64,000 nt of DNA, from positions 9,922,599-9,986,598 of the forward strand of contig NC_088177.1 of the NCBI RefSeq assembly GCF_028769735.1, read 5' to 3'. Below the pieces are notes generated by a model. The model was not told the DNA's origin and did not search any database. It saw only the letters and a list, made by a program, of their open reading frames with translations. The stretch comes from Zonotrichia leucophrys gambelii. Its lineage: Eukaryota; Chordata; Aves; Passeriformes; Passerellidae. Shown piece after piece: positions 21,187-33,100 of the stretch. Numbering within the stretch: position 1 is the stretch's first letter; each line of letters starts with the position of its first letter. Made by a program: the position numbers and the translations under genes.

Positions 21187-24100
21187 AGTGTCTAGAATGC
21201 TCCAGTGCTGCTGCTGAATGTGGCCATCCTCTTCCCCTAGCGTGGGTTAGGTGTGTCAGCCCACCTGGTGTTGGTGTGACCCCAAGATGGGTTACCAGAT
21301 AAATTGCTCTTCTGGAAGAATTTTAGGTCTCCCTTGGTTTCCATTCCTGATTCAGAGCTGCAGCAGGATCAGGTGAATGCTAATGCAGGGCTTATTTCTG
21401 GTGGCACTGGTAGGTTGAGTTAGCTGAGACATTGTGCTCCTCATTGCCACCAATGCCTTTCCAGTTGTTGTGCACCATTTTCTGGTGGTTTGTAGCATCT
21501 TTGGAGTGCATCCAGCAGAGTTTTGTGTGAGTGATTCACATGGTGTGTTCTCTGAAGGCAGATTTTTGTGGCAGGGTGCTGAGTAGGTTCCCAAGGATGG
21601 AGTTTGAGGTAGGAGGACAAGAATGTCTCATGTCCTGGACATGAGATAGCAAGTAAGAGTGATTGTGCTGTCTGTTAGAGTCATGATTATATCCTAAGAA
21701 TTGTTTTGGGATGAGGGTTTGAATTCCACAGATGTGTCCTGGCTGTGCTGTCATTTGATCAAGGAAGGCATCAGTCTCTAACAAGGAACCCAGCTGCTCT
21801 TTTCAGTTGCACGTTTTTCTCCCACTTTCTCTTTTCTTTATCCTAGATCTGCTTTTCCCCGCATTGTGTAATGATTTGAGGACTCAAACATTGTGGTGGT
21901 TTGTGTTTTGTTATTTTTTCCCCCTTCCTTCTCCTGGGGTTTGTTTAAAGGACAACTCCATTTGCTCAAAAAGCCCAACACAAGCATGTCTTTTATCTTT
22001 TCCCTTGAGTGCTAAAGCTGTGAACTGCCAAGTTCAAGGTTCAGCATTTTCCCATATTATTTTATCTATTTGCATTACCCTGTCTCGGAGCTCTTTAATT
22101 GTTTTGTTGTTTAACTGCCTGTTCTCCACACGAAGGATCCCAGATGAATCCTTATGGATGATCCAGAATATGTCAACTAAACCTTTTGTCTCTTCTTAGC
22201 AAGGACGTTGGGAGCCTCCATGTTAAGAAGGTGGGAGGGTTCCTGATATTTTGGCTCTTCCAGCTTTCCTCACAGGTGTTTAACAAAACTGAGACACAGA
22301 CACTTGGCTTTTGCACATAGATTTTCACTCCTCTCTTGCCTTTGGTCCTTTGTTGTCCAGAAGCCAGAGGTGATGGCAAGTTATTTGCAGATCCTAGAGT
22401 CTCATTTAGAGTCTCATTTCCCCATGGAAAATATATATATTCCATATGGGATAGCCCAAGAGAACATCCAAACCGGGCTGATTTTATTTTGTGGTTATTT
22501 TGGCAAACCCACCGTTCTCACTCTACTGTGTGCTCCCATAAGAAGACAGCAAGACTTGCAAGGACTTTGTGATGCTCCTGCCATTTGAATATTAAATTTG
22601 TGTGGATTTGCAGCTGGGATGTCCTGCTCTGTGTCTTGCAGAGCCCAGCAGAGAGCCTGGCGTGGTGAAGAGGGCAGCGAGAGCGAGCGTGAGGGGAAGC
22701 AACTGAGCAAGAGGAAGGAAATTGTGAGAGTGAAGCATCTTGTAGTGACAGGGATTTAGGAGCAGTATTAGTCATGTTAGTCAGTAGTAGTTTTAATGCT
22801 TGAGGGAGTTTCTGAAGTAGTTCATCACCTTGTTTGGAGCTGTTCACAGGTGGAAGGTGCAGATCCCTTCCATCAGGAAAGGGTAGTGCTGTACCGGCAG
22901 ATCCTGCTGCAGGGTTTGACAGGCACGATAATTAAGTAGATGGCAAATATGTAAATATAATTAACACCAGACACGGTGTTCTGAGTGTCTGACAGACTCA
23001 CAGGCTGCCACTCACAGGGTTTGCTGTTCACACACCTCTTTGCTGTTCACACACCTGCCCTGTGCTGCTGAGCTTGTTTTCTCCCGATCGATGATGGGCT
23101 TCTCCGCTCTCAGGCCGGCCTCCACACCCGCAGATCATTCCAATGTTTAGGCCAATGGAAACTTTTGGGCTCTTTCAGTGCCCTGGGTGAGCACATGGCA
23201 GCAGTGTTTGCAGAACCCAGCACTCTGATACTGCTCAAGGTCTGTGCCAGCAGAGCCGTGGGTGCTGTGTGCTGTGCGCTCATCTGTGCCTCGGGAAGGC
23301 ACAATCCTGCCCGCTGAACCTTCCAGGAGCTGCTTTCCTGCTTGGATTACATGCCTTTGATGTGATTACTCCAGACATTTTTTCTTCAAGGAATTTTTTT
23401 TTTGCTAACTTCCACTCCGCTAGCCGCAGTAATAATTGTTCCGTGCTGCAAATCCAGCGAGGAGCTGTGTAAATGAGATATTTCTCTTGCAGGCAGATAA
23501 TGTTAGTTACTGTTTTTCATTTTCGTGAATGAGAAAGGACAAGGTCAATTTCTTGTTTGTATTAGGAATGTAATTGACACCTTGTTTTGCCACAGGTTTG
23601 CAGGCAGATGTGTGTTACACTGTTCAGAAAAATGATCCTGCCATGTGTCCTCTCTCTGCTAGAAATCTTCTTCATCCACCATTTTATAGAGCAGAGCTCC
23701 TTAGGTAATAATTAATTTGCAATTAGCAATTCGAGCAGCATAATTTATTTTTTATTGTTAAAGAAAGTAATGTTGCAAGGGTTGTGCCTTCACTCTTTGT
23801 ACACTTTATGTCGCTTTCAAGAAGTCACCTACATCTTTGTACATACATAATTATTACTTGGTTAAAAACCACCACGATCCATTTATGGACCATGCATTTG
23901 ATTATTTCTGAAGTAATCAGTTTGGGCATTGACCTGTATTCTTAGAGATTCAAAAATAGGGATGTTACACTGCTATGATGGAACAGAAATTGTTGCTAAT
24001 TAGAAAAAGCTCAAAATGCAAATGAAACCAACCAGCCAGGCTTAGTGGTTACATTAAGAAGGCACTAAGTAACTTCAGCAGGCTAAATTGGAGTTTGGAG

Positions 24101-27100
24101 ACTAGTGAAGAGATGCTGTGATGGTTGAATGTGGAATCTGTTAAATTGAGGGGTTAATTTGGGGGAGAAAACTCTTTTTTATACAGCACTTTGGGTGACT
24201 TCCATAAATAGAGATGGAAACAATTGGCTACAAGTTAAAGCTAAAGCAAGCACACAAGCCACACAGATTTTATTGAACTGTTATGCAAAGCAGAGCATTT
24301 AAAGCAGTGTGTTCCCTAAGGATCTATTCCCTTAGGATATATTCCCTATAAGATCTGGGGTAGGATGGGGGTGGAACTTTTTGGAGCAGTATTTGGCATT
24401 ACAGACGTGTGAAGGCTTTTGTAAGCTGGGTGGATGTTCCAAAAGAATCCCTTAGAAACAGCCTGGCTTGTGTAGCACCAGCACTTGACTTATTTTTTAT
24501 TGCATTAGGAGTTTTAATGGCTGATCCAAACAAATGATCTGAGAAAAGCATGTCTGGCTTTTCTGTTCTAGAACAGAGAGTTACGAAAGCAAGGGATGCT
24601 CTTGGAGGCCTTGACTCAGCCTGGCTGACCTAAATATAGGAAGGAAGGAGGGCTCTGTGGGTGAGGCTTGCCAGTAGGGCGTGGGGAATTGTTCCAGATC
24701 TGAGATGATTTTATGTGGCAAATATGCTCTTCATCAAACTCTCCTTTTTTTTCTAATGCTTTGCATCCATAGATCCAAAAAAAAAGCTGTTGGCATCACC
24801 TACAGTCTCTCTCCCCCAAGGTAAATGTGGGAAGGAGCAGTTTAAAGAAGCGAGATAAAAATCTCAAGACCCATCTCATGATGGTTAAATGGGTGACTGG
24901 AGCCTGTCTTGCAATCTGCCTCTCAACTTGATAATAATTACTTGTCCCTTTATTTTTTTTTTGTGTCCGTGCCTGGCCTGAGTCCCCTTCAGCTGTTCCC
25001 TTGCTGTCTGAGGAAGCAGCTGTTTAGGAACTGTGATTCCTGTTCCAGTCAAGCAAGGGACTACTGGTAGGATTAACAGCCTGGGAAGCCCAGCCTCTGT
25101 CCCTGTGAGCCCAGATGCTGAGCTTGGCTGCAGGATGTAACACTAATCATTACCTCATCTACAGCGATGTTTTTCCAGGCCTGCTGCTGGATAAAGTTGG
25201 AGCTCAAATGTGCTTGCAAGATTTTCAACACTGTGATATATATATATATTTTTTTTTTTTCATCCTTTGCTTGCAAGGAGCATAGTCCAGGTCGTATTTT
25301 GGGTTTGTGGAGCGAGGTATTTGTCCCTCTTGTCGAGTCAGCAGGTTGCCAAGAGCAGTGAATGTGTCTAGCTAGGCTGGAGCACTCGTAGGCAATCCTT
25401 AAAATAGCAGCTCTGAAATATCAGCTGTTGTCTCGCTGGTGCTGAAATACTTTTTGGGGAGAAGCTGCCCACTGGAATGTGGGGTGTGGGGGGGAGGGCG
25501 TGAGGGAGCTGCAGCAAACCAAATTTTCCTTCAGAAAGGTGACTTTGAGGGTTTGTATTAAACCCCAGAGAAGAGGAGGTGCTTGGTCACTTCAACACCA
25601 GAAGCAGAGGAAGCTCCCTGATAACGGTGCTCTTGCACCTCTGAATCCAGCAGTGACACAGCTGGCTTTGCATGGAGTAGGAAAATAGCTGATTTTTTTG
25701 CTTCATCACACAGTAAAGATGAGGGAAGTGCTTAAGGGCTTCTTGTCAGAAGACATTTGTACCCTCTAACTCTCCTTTCCTTCACCTTATTTTAGTTATG
25801 GAACAAGAAGTAGGCTGAAGGACTTTCCTGGCTAATGCTGGGAAGATAAACTGGCATGTGCACTGAAATGAGAACATTACATCAGGCAAAAATATCTTTC
25901 CAAAGCATCCTTATGGGCAGGCTTGGTGTAGAAGCAGTAGGTTGCAAGAAATGTAAGGCAGCTCTGAAAGGCCTGGCTGCAGAAGATTTATCTGTTGAAA
26001 TGAAAGCTTGCTGTGGCACAATAAATACTAAATAAAGCAGTGCTTCATTGGAAGGCATCTGATGGTTTTAGATAGGCAGGAAGAACCTTGCAGTGTGCAA
26101 ACAACTTCAGGTAGCTGAATTAATTTTCTTTATGAAGATGTGGAAGTTCTGCTCATGCTGTTAAAAACTCATGGTTGTGAGGGTACAGAAATCTGGGGAA
26201 ACACAGAAATACCACTTTGGTGCTGGCAGGAATGGCCCAGAACTCTGCCCAGTGGGAGAGTTTGCAAATGTCCTCACCTAGACCTCAGCCCCGAAGGCAT
26301 TTCCCATTCATATTTGGGTGGTTTCTCCTCCTGCCTTTAAACAAACTTTGCTAAGTGGCATGAGGTGTGAAGGGCAAGGCTGGGAAGCATTTCCCAGTGA
26401 GCTTTTCTGGCCCAACCAGCTGAGAATTTGGAGTGTTGGGAGAGGAGAAAACTCAAAAAAACTCTGACTAATGCTGCTGTTTCCAAAACTGAGCGTTGCT
26501 TGTTAAACCAAAAACTGGGCAGAAATGGGTGGGTCCCTTGGCCAAATGAAGGCAGTGTCCTCCCAAGATGGATTTGACTTGCACTTGAGCATCCATCGTG
26601 CAGTTCTGTGTTCCATTCCTCCATCCCCTCAGTGTTTCATATTTTCCTTCAAGTGAAATTCTGATTCACTATGTGCTGCTTCAGGGTGTGGAATTCTGAA
26701 AGGAGAGATGTTTGTCTTCAGATTGTTTGAAAAGATGTTAGTTTTGTTAGAACTTGCACATTTTTATGTCTGAAATTAAAATCATCTATTTCTGGGTTGA
26801 GGAAAGATGGATGTTTTGGGGTTTGGATGTACTTGGAACATGAAGGGCACAGCTCTGGTCTAAAACTGCAGGTGACTAGTTCTGACTTGAAAGTTTCACT
26901 GAATACATTGAAATAACCTTTGTTAATTTAAGGACTTAAGATCCTGTTTGATGCCAGGAAAAAATGAGTGTCTGAGCTAATTGCTCATTAAAAATGTCTG
27001 TCCTAGAAGTGGGAAGTTGATTGCTTTGGGGAGTGCTTTCAGTAGGAAATAGCCTGGGTGTGATGGGAGGAGAGGGGGATTTGATACTGGCATCTGCCTT

Positions 27101-27118
27101 GCCCTTCTGTGTGCCTGT
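21187..27118 (+). other. LRRFIP1 intronic sequence
   Basis: Noncoding. No recognised repeat or exon. The 23400-23770 part mixes a locally CpG-containing stretch (CCGCTAGCCGCAGTAATAA) with AT-rich homeodomain-like cores (TTAATTTGCAATTAGCAATT, about 23709-23728). That could mark a conserved enhancer but cannot be tested here. A short direct repeat TTTGCTGTTCACACACCT occurs twice near 23022-23058. Confidence 0.5.
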
Positions 27119-27502
27119 GGGTTTGTCCACCTTGGCATGGGCTGTGGGCTTGTCCACCTTGGCATGGGCTGTGGGTTTGCCCACGTTGGCATGGGCTGTG
27201 GGTTTGTCCACGTTGGCATGGGCTGTGGGTTTGTGCACCTTGGCATGGGCTGTGGGTTTATCCACGTTGGCATGGACTGTGGGTTTATCCACGTTGGCAT
27301 GGGCTGTGGGTTTGTGCACCTTGGCATGGGCTGTGGGTTTGTCCACGTTGGCATGGGCTGTGGGTTTATCCACGTTGGCATGGGCTGTGGGTTTGTCCAC
27401 GTTGGCATGGGCTGTGGGTTTGTCCTCCTTGGCATGGGCTGTGGGTTTGTCCATGGGCTGTGGGTTTGTGCACCTTGGCATGGGCTGTGGGTTTGCCCAC
27501 CT
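27119..27502 (+). repeat. 27-bp minisatellite
   Basis: Fourteen full or nearly full units plus a partial one. The consensus is GTTTGTCCACGTTGGCATGG followed by GCTGTGG. Variants at the GTCC / GTGC / ATCC position recur in blocks, hinting at higher-order duplication, and one unit near 27448 is internally deleted. The unit is nine codons long, so most frames stay open on both strands (e.g. AVGLSTLAW-type on plus, PTAHANVDK-type on minus). There are no initiation, splice or homology signals to support a protein. Confidence 0.93.
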
Positions 27503-29760
27503 AAACACTCCTGCAGCTTCTCACAGTTGAGCTGGAGACAAGGGAAGTGATCTGAAAGTGCCAAATCTGAGCTGTGCTCCCATCTCAGATGTGGTGAGGA
27601 ATGAAGAAGCTTCTTCATTTCTTATTGCTTCTACTCCTGGCTGGTTTATCACATTTCTTTCCTCCTTCCTGCACATTGCTTTTGTCTGCAAGAGTGGAGA
27701 TTCTTCTGCCATACAGCTTAACCCTCACATTAGGCTTGCAAAAACACTGTGTGCCTTCTGCTTCTCCAACACTTTGTGAGCTCTTGGAGACAATATTTAA
27801 ATTATTTTTTTGTGTAATGTGTTGCTGTACCAGAAATCTGAGGCTTTGGTACACCCTAATTGCCAGGTGCACCACTGTGGCCATGTTCCTATTTTTAATA
27901 GCTGGTAATCAGGTATGAGAGTGCTTGTTATCTTTGGCATGGGAAGAAATGCAAAGGCAGTGGCTGGGTCTCAGGGCTGCAGTTTCCTTTCCTTTTAGTT
28001 CTTGGAAGGTTTATGTGAACGAGACTGGAATATTCAATTTGCATCCAAACCTCTGTCAAAGAACGAGCAAGATGGTATCTCCAACTGGCTTCCTCAGAAA
28101 TAGAGCTGGGCTTTTCCTACATGATGTCATTACTTGCAGTTTTTGGATGTAATTAGTGTCAGATTGATTTATCTCTCCCAGAGCGGCCGGGTTTACTGGA
28201 AGAGAGTTCCACAAAAGAAGTTTATTTGTGTGTTTGCTGTTTGGGCAGTGACTTGTGTGTTAGTGTTGCCTGCAGTGCAGTGGTGATGCCTCTGCCCCCT
28301 CTGCATTCCAAACCATTCCCCAGTCCAGCAGATGCTCTGCTCAGACAGGGAATGTAAAGGAGTAATATTTCTTCCCTCCTGGTTTCTGCTTGTGCGTATC
28401 TTGTGACCTTTCCCTTCGCCAGCATCTGATTTAAATTTAATATCCCCTTTTTTTCCCCTTTGCCCTCCTCTTTTGAGTACTTCCTACGTCCCAAAATAAC
28501 CTTTCTCTAATCCCACTGAATACCATGTTTAGTTGAGTCTGTCTCTCATGTGTGCCTTTGCCAGCCCTTTCCAGTAGGCAGGAATGGAATACAGGAGGAT
28601 CTGGCATGCTAAAAGCTGGGTCAGGTTTTGAAACTCATTCCCTCAGGTCAGATGGATTTCAGGCATCCCCACTTGGGTCTTCTAATTATGGAGCATTTAT
28701 CAGCTAACATGCTGGGATGACAGGAGAGCAAGGAAAGGCTCTTGGTGTGCCTCACATGCAGAAAAATCCCTGGGCTCTGCTCTCCTATCGGGCTCTTGTA
28801 GCTTCACATTTTTTCCCTTTTAAAACACACGTTGCTTCGGAGTCAGATAGTTGAGATATGTCTGGTTTTATCAGTGCCAAAGTGCTGCAGTCTTCACACA
28901 AACCCATGAAATTGTATTTGCTTCTGCTGGCTGCAGAGGAAACAGCCTACTTCTTTGGGTTTTTTTGTTTTTTTTTTTTGTTTTTAAATCTGTGTTTATG
29001 TTTTGTTTCTCTCTGATGGCAAACTTGAAGTTCTTTCAACAGACTTGCCAGGATAATAGTAGATACAGCTCTTAGGAAACAAGTCAATTTTTTGATGGTC
29101 TACAACCCCTATTTCTTTGCTGTGCAACTGTGCATTTCCCATAAGCTGTTTTCCTTAAAATGTCCGTTCTCCCATATGAAAAAAATGCGTGTGTTGGTCT
29201 TGGTTTGCTTCCTTTGCTGCATGTGCTGCCGGGCTCTAAGAGGATTTACACTGACAAATATGTTGAACCAACATCTGTTGGAAATGAAAGTGGGCTTTTG
29301 GGACATGCTTTGTGATACCCAAAGGTCACTCTGCTCCATTGTCTCTTGCATATGAAATTGAAATCTGCCCCGATGTGAAATGAGTGCGTTGGAGCAGTGA
29401 TGTGACCTAACCTTTACATGAACTGTGCAGGAATCCAGGGGCTCTGGGAAATGCTGTGGATACAAGAGATAATGTTGGTGTATGTAGAGAATGTCACTGT
29501 TTTATTTATAGAAGGTTACACTGTGTTTTTAGGAATATTTGTGCGTTCTTGTTTAATTACCCTAGGGGAAAAAAAAATCATTATTTGGTGAACTGGAGCA
29601 AGTGAGGAAAGGTTCTCTGTATGTGTTGGTGAAATGCTTTTGTATCACGGATAGGATAAGCACATCCTGTCAAACTGAGCAATAATTTTCAGTCAAGAGG
29701 TAACCCAGAACTTTCTGTCTAACCAACCTATAAATTTAGCATTAGAAAATAAAGGTCATT
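27503..29760 (+). other. LRRFIP1 intronic sequence
   Basis: Noncoding, without recognised repeats. Several short T-rich runs occur (e.g. 28960-28985). No exon supported. Confidence 0.5.
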
Positions 29761-30131
29761 TGTGACAGCATTCACAGGGGTCTTAGGGAAGAGAGGAGAA
29801 TCTGACTCCATGTTTCAGAAGGCTTGATTTATTGTTTTATGATGTATATTATATTAAAACTATACTAAAAGAATAGAAGAAAGGATTTCATCAGAAGGCT
29901 GGCTAAGGATAGAATAGGAATGATAACAAAGGTTTGTGGCTCAGTCTGTCTGAGCCAGCTCACTGTGATTTGCCATTAATTAGAAACAACCACATGAGGC
30001 CAATCACAGATGCACCTGTTGCATTCCACAGCAGCAGATAATCAATGTTTACATTTTGTTCCTGAGGCCTCGCAGCTTCTCAGGAGGAAAAATCCTAAAG
30101 AAAGGATTTTCCATAAAAGATGTCTGTGACA
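29761..30131 (-). mobile_element. Solo LTR, family A, minus orientation
   Basis: LTR of 371 bp; read on the minus strand it starts TGTCACAG (30131 side) and ends TGTCACA (29761). It has the family CCAAT box (plus-strand GATTTGCCATTAATTAG and CCAATCACAG), the ACTAAAAGAATAGAAG block and a poly(A) signal (plus TTTATT at 29828-29833). Flanking hexamers GTCATT and ATCAGT match at 4 of 6 positions, possibly a decayed target duplication. It gives the family's normal length for comparison with the expanded copy at 4647-6065. Confidence 0.85.
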
Positions 30132-33100
30132 ATCAGTGGATTTGCAGGGCTGTTGCAAAAACCTAGCCTCATTTTCTAGGGGAGTCTGAACCTGCTAGAA
30201 CAGAACCAAGCTTTTTTAGGGATCTGAATTACCCAGAGATGCTTCTCTGGGGTCTGCTGCCTGTGCTGCTGGCTGCACAAGGCTCCTCTTTCAGTCTTCC
30301 CACTATAAAGTCAATACAGTGCACCCAAAAAAAGTCTTTTTGCTCTGTGAGTTACAGCAATCAGCTATAAACCCCTTAGGAATAACCTTTCTAAGATTTC
30401 CTTGCTGCACCTCAGGAACTGGTAGAAAACCTTAGGGGAATTGGGATTTCATTGTAATTTCCTCTAATAGAATGTGATTCTCCAAGGGCTCAGCTTTTGC
30501 TGCTGGCCTATCCCATTCCCTCTCACCACTTGTTGTTTCTTTGCCATTTTTCAAACCCAGCAGCACAGGTCTGCACAATTTGGGTGTTAAATAGTTTGTG
30601 TGACTGAGGATACAATTTAAAATTCTATCTGCTGGGTGGTAAAGGCTGCTAGGCAAAAATGGAGCAGGCAAGGGAAGGAGCTGCCCAGAGCTGGGATTTC
30701 CAGAATCCCAGTAAAATTCCAGTAAAACCAGCTGTGAAGGTCCCTCTTGCTGTACCCCCTAGGCAAGGTGTGTGGAGCCCAGTAGCACATTTCAAACGGA
30801 ATTAATTTGTTGGTGGGAGTGTCAGGGCACAGATTCTCCAGGTAATCCATTAGTGCTCAGCCCCAGTTGGGAGGCAGTAATCCCCTCCCACCCCCACACA
30901 AAAGCTGTCCAATCGTTTCTCAAAACAATGCTGTTTTTTTAGCCCTAATCCCACTTGAAGGGTGGTTCAGTGCCATTGCTGGACTCTGGGCAAGTTCTCC
31001 TACCATGTCCTGGCTCTCTCTCGGGGAATTCCTCTTCCCAGGAGGGAGAGGATTGTGGAATGATGGCAGCATGAGAGGGTAACTCCTGTCCACCAGCCAG
31101 GTAAGGCCATCTCAAAAAATTTCTGAGCTGATTCCAGAGAACAGTGTGGTTTTCAATTTTTGGTCTCTAAAAATTGCTGCAAAAGTGTGAAGTTATTTTT
31201 TTTTTTTAATTTTGTTCCCTGTGAAATATCCTCCTGTGTGTGCTTTTTCTGCAAACTGAGTGCAGGGCTTGGCTCCTCTCCTGGAGCGCCGTGGTTTCAG
31301 CGCCGTTGCTAAATGTTTGAAATTTGGTATTTGTGCTTGAAGGACAGAAAATCCAGTCCAGCATGGTGTAGTGGAAGCTGTTATCCATCCTCTGCAGCAT
31401 CCAGCTGTACTAACAAGAAAAGCCCAGCTTTTTTTAAGGTGGTTTCTCTGGATTTAGACACTTTCCCTTCCATCAGATTTGCTCGAGCAGGTGTTGGCGT
31501 TCCCTTGGTGGGTGTTACAAATGGAGAATTTCAGCCTGAGTTTGAAGTGTTCTGCCTTTCCCTTGAGGATAGGAGTTAACCTGAGGGAGAGCTGTGGGCT
31601 ATTTCCTGTAGCAGAATATCTAAATTAACCAGAAGCACAGGAAGGTGGTACAGTCTGAAGAATTCCATGTAATTCTTTCCCACCTGGATCTCTCCAAACA
31701 CTTCTTACAAAAAGAAGTGGTCCAGAGCTTAACAAAAATGTATAGCAGTGAGTGGCATGAAAAAAATCACAATTTTTACAATAATTCCCTTGTATATGGT
31801 GATTTGTTTTACAGGAGTTTCTCTCATATGGCAAATTTGAAACATATTTCTTTTATATATAAAATAAAAATAGTCACCCCTGGTGACATCTCTTGTAGGA
31901 TCCCTCATGAAATATATTTTATATACTGCACTTCTGATCTTCTCCAGTGCTCATGATGACTCTGGGCCCATCTTTTAGATTTCATATAAATCAATGCAGT
32001 TGGAGAGGGTGAAAAACCAGTGCCTTGCAGCTTGTAACCATTGCACAATATCTAACAAACCTGCACATTGTAAACATAATAAAATGGTCTATTAACAAAT
32101 TGCTTTATTAACCCTAATCAGTCTAAAGAGCTAAATTTAATTAAATCTGCTTGTGGATGAGAACATTCCACTCATGGAAGGGTGCACTAAAGGTCATCTC
32201 CTGTTTTGAATCTTAATGTTTGCATGTGAAAGTTTGTTTTGTCCTTCCTTTGCTTGAGGTCAGGCAGGGATGTGCCTTTAAGCGTTTATTAATATTAATT
32301 ATTTGAAGAGGTTTTGTCTCCCTGCCTTTTTGTGAGAGAAATTAGGAATATACCTATAAGGCATGAGGAAAAACTTGGATGTATATAGTTGTAGGTATCT
32401 AACACTTTTTTGAAATGGAAGTGATGTGCAAAAGGAGATGAAACCCTTTGTTCTATACTTGAATGTTTTTGCTTTGAACTCCCACTTTTTAAAGTACTTA
32501 ACTCCAAATAGTAATTTGTTTTTTAAATATCTTGAATTTTAGGTCAATCCTTTCCAGGGCAAAAGGCTCTTAAACGAGGAAAAAGGAAAATATCTATTTT
32601 CATATACATGGCTGGGAAAGCAAAATGCCACTGAGTGCAGATATGAAACCTTTTTCACTACTGAAAAGTTGTCTTGGACTTATTTTTTTAAAGGATGCTC
32701 AAACAGTATGGAGTGTCCACATTTCTGAGTGGCTTCTGCAGCATTATCCCTTGTTTAGACATTTTTATATTACATTTTGGAAGAAGGCTCTGGACCTCTG
32801 CCTTACCATGAGAGTGTTCCAACACACTGATTTTTCTCCTGTTGTCAATGAGCTGTGGGATTGAGGATCAAAACTGTTACAAGAAGAGCTTAGCAGAGAT
32901 AAAATAAAAATGATTTTGACTCCTGAACAGTTTAAATAGTGCTGATAGCAACAGATAATGTGGGGGTCTGTGTAACCTGATTTGATTATGCAGTCTGATC
33001 ACAGACTTTAAAAGAAATGCACCTGAGGAGAGGAGTGCTCACCAAATACTGGGGAAACACGTGCTGGAGCAGAGAACAGTTCTGGGAACTGGACAGGTTA

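Noticed and set aside
26977..27618. 213-codon and 190-codon minus frames and plus-strand counterparts
   Set aside because: They translate the 27-bp (nine-codon) tandem repeat; all frames are open for the same trivial reason.
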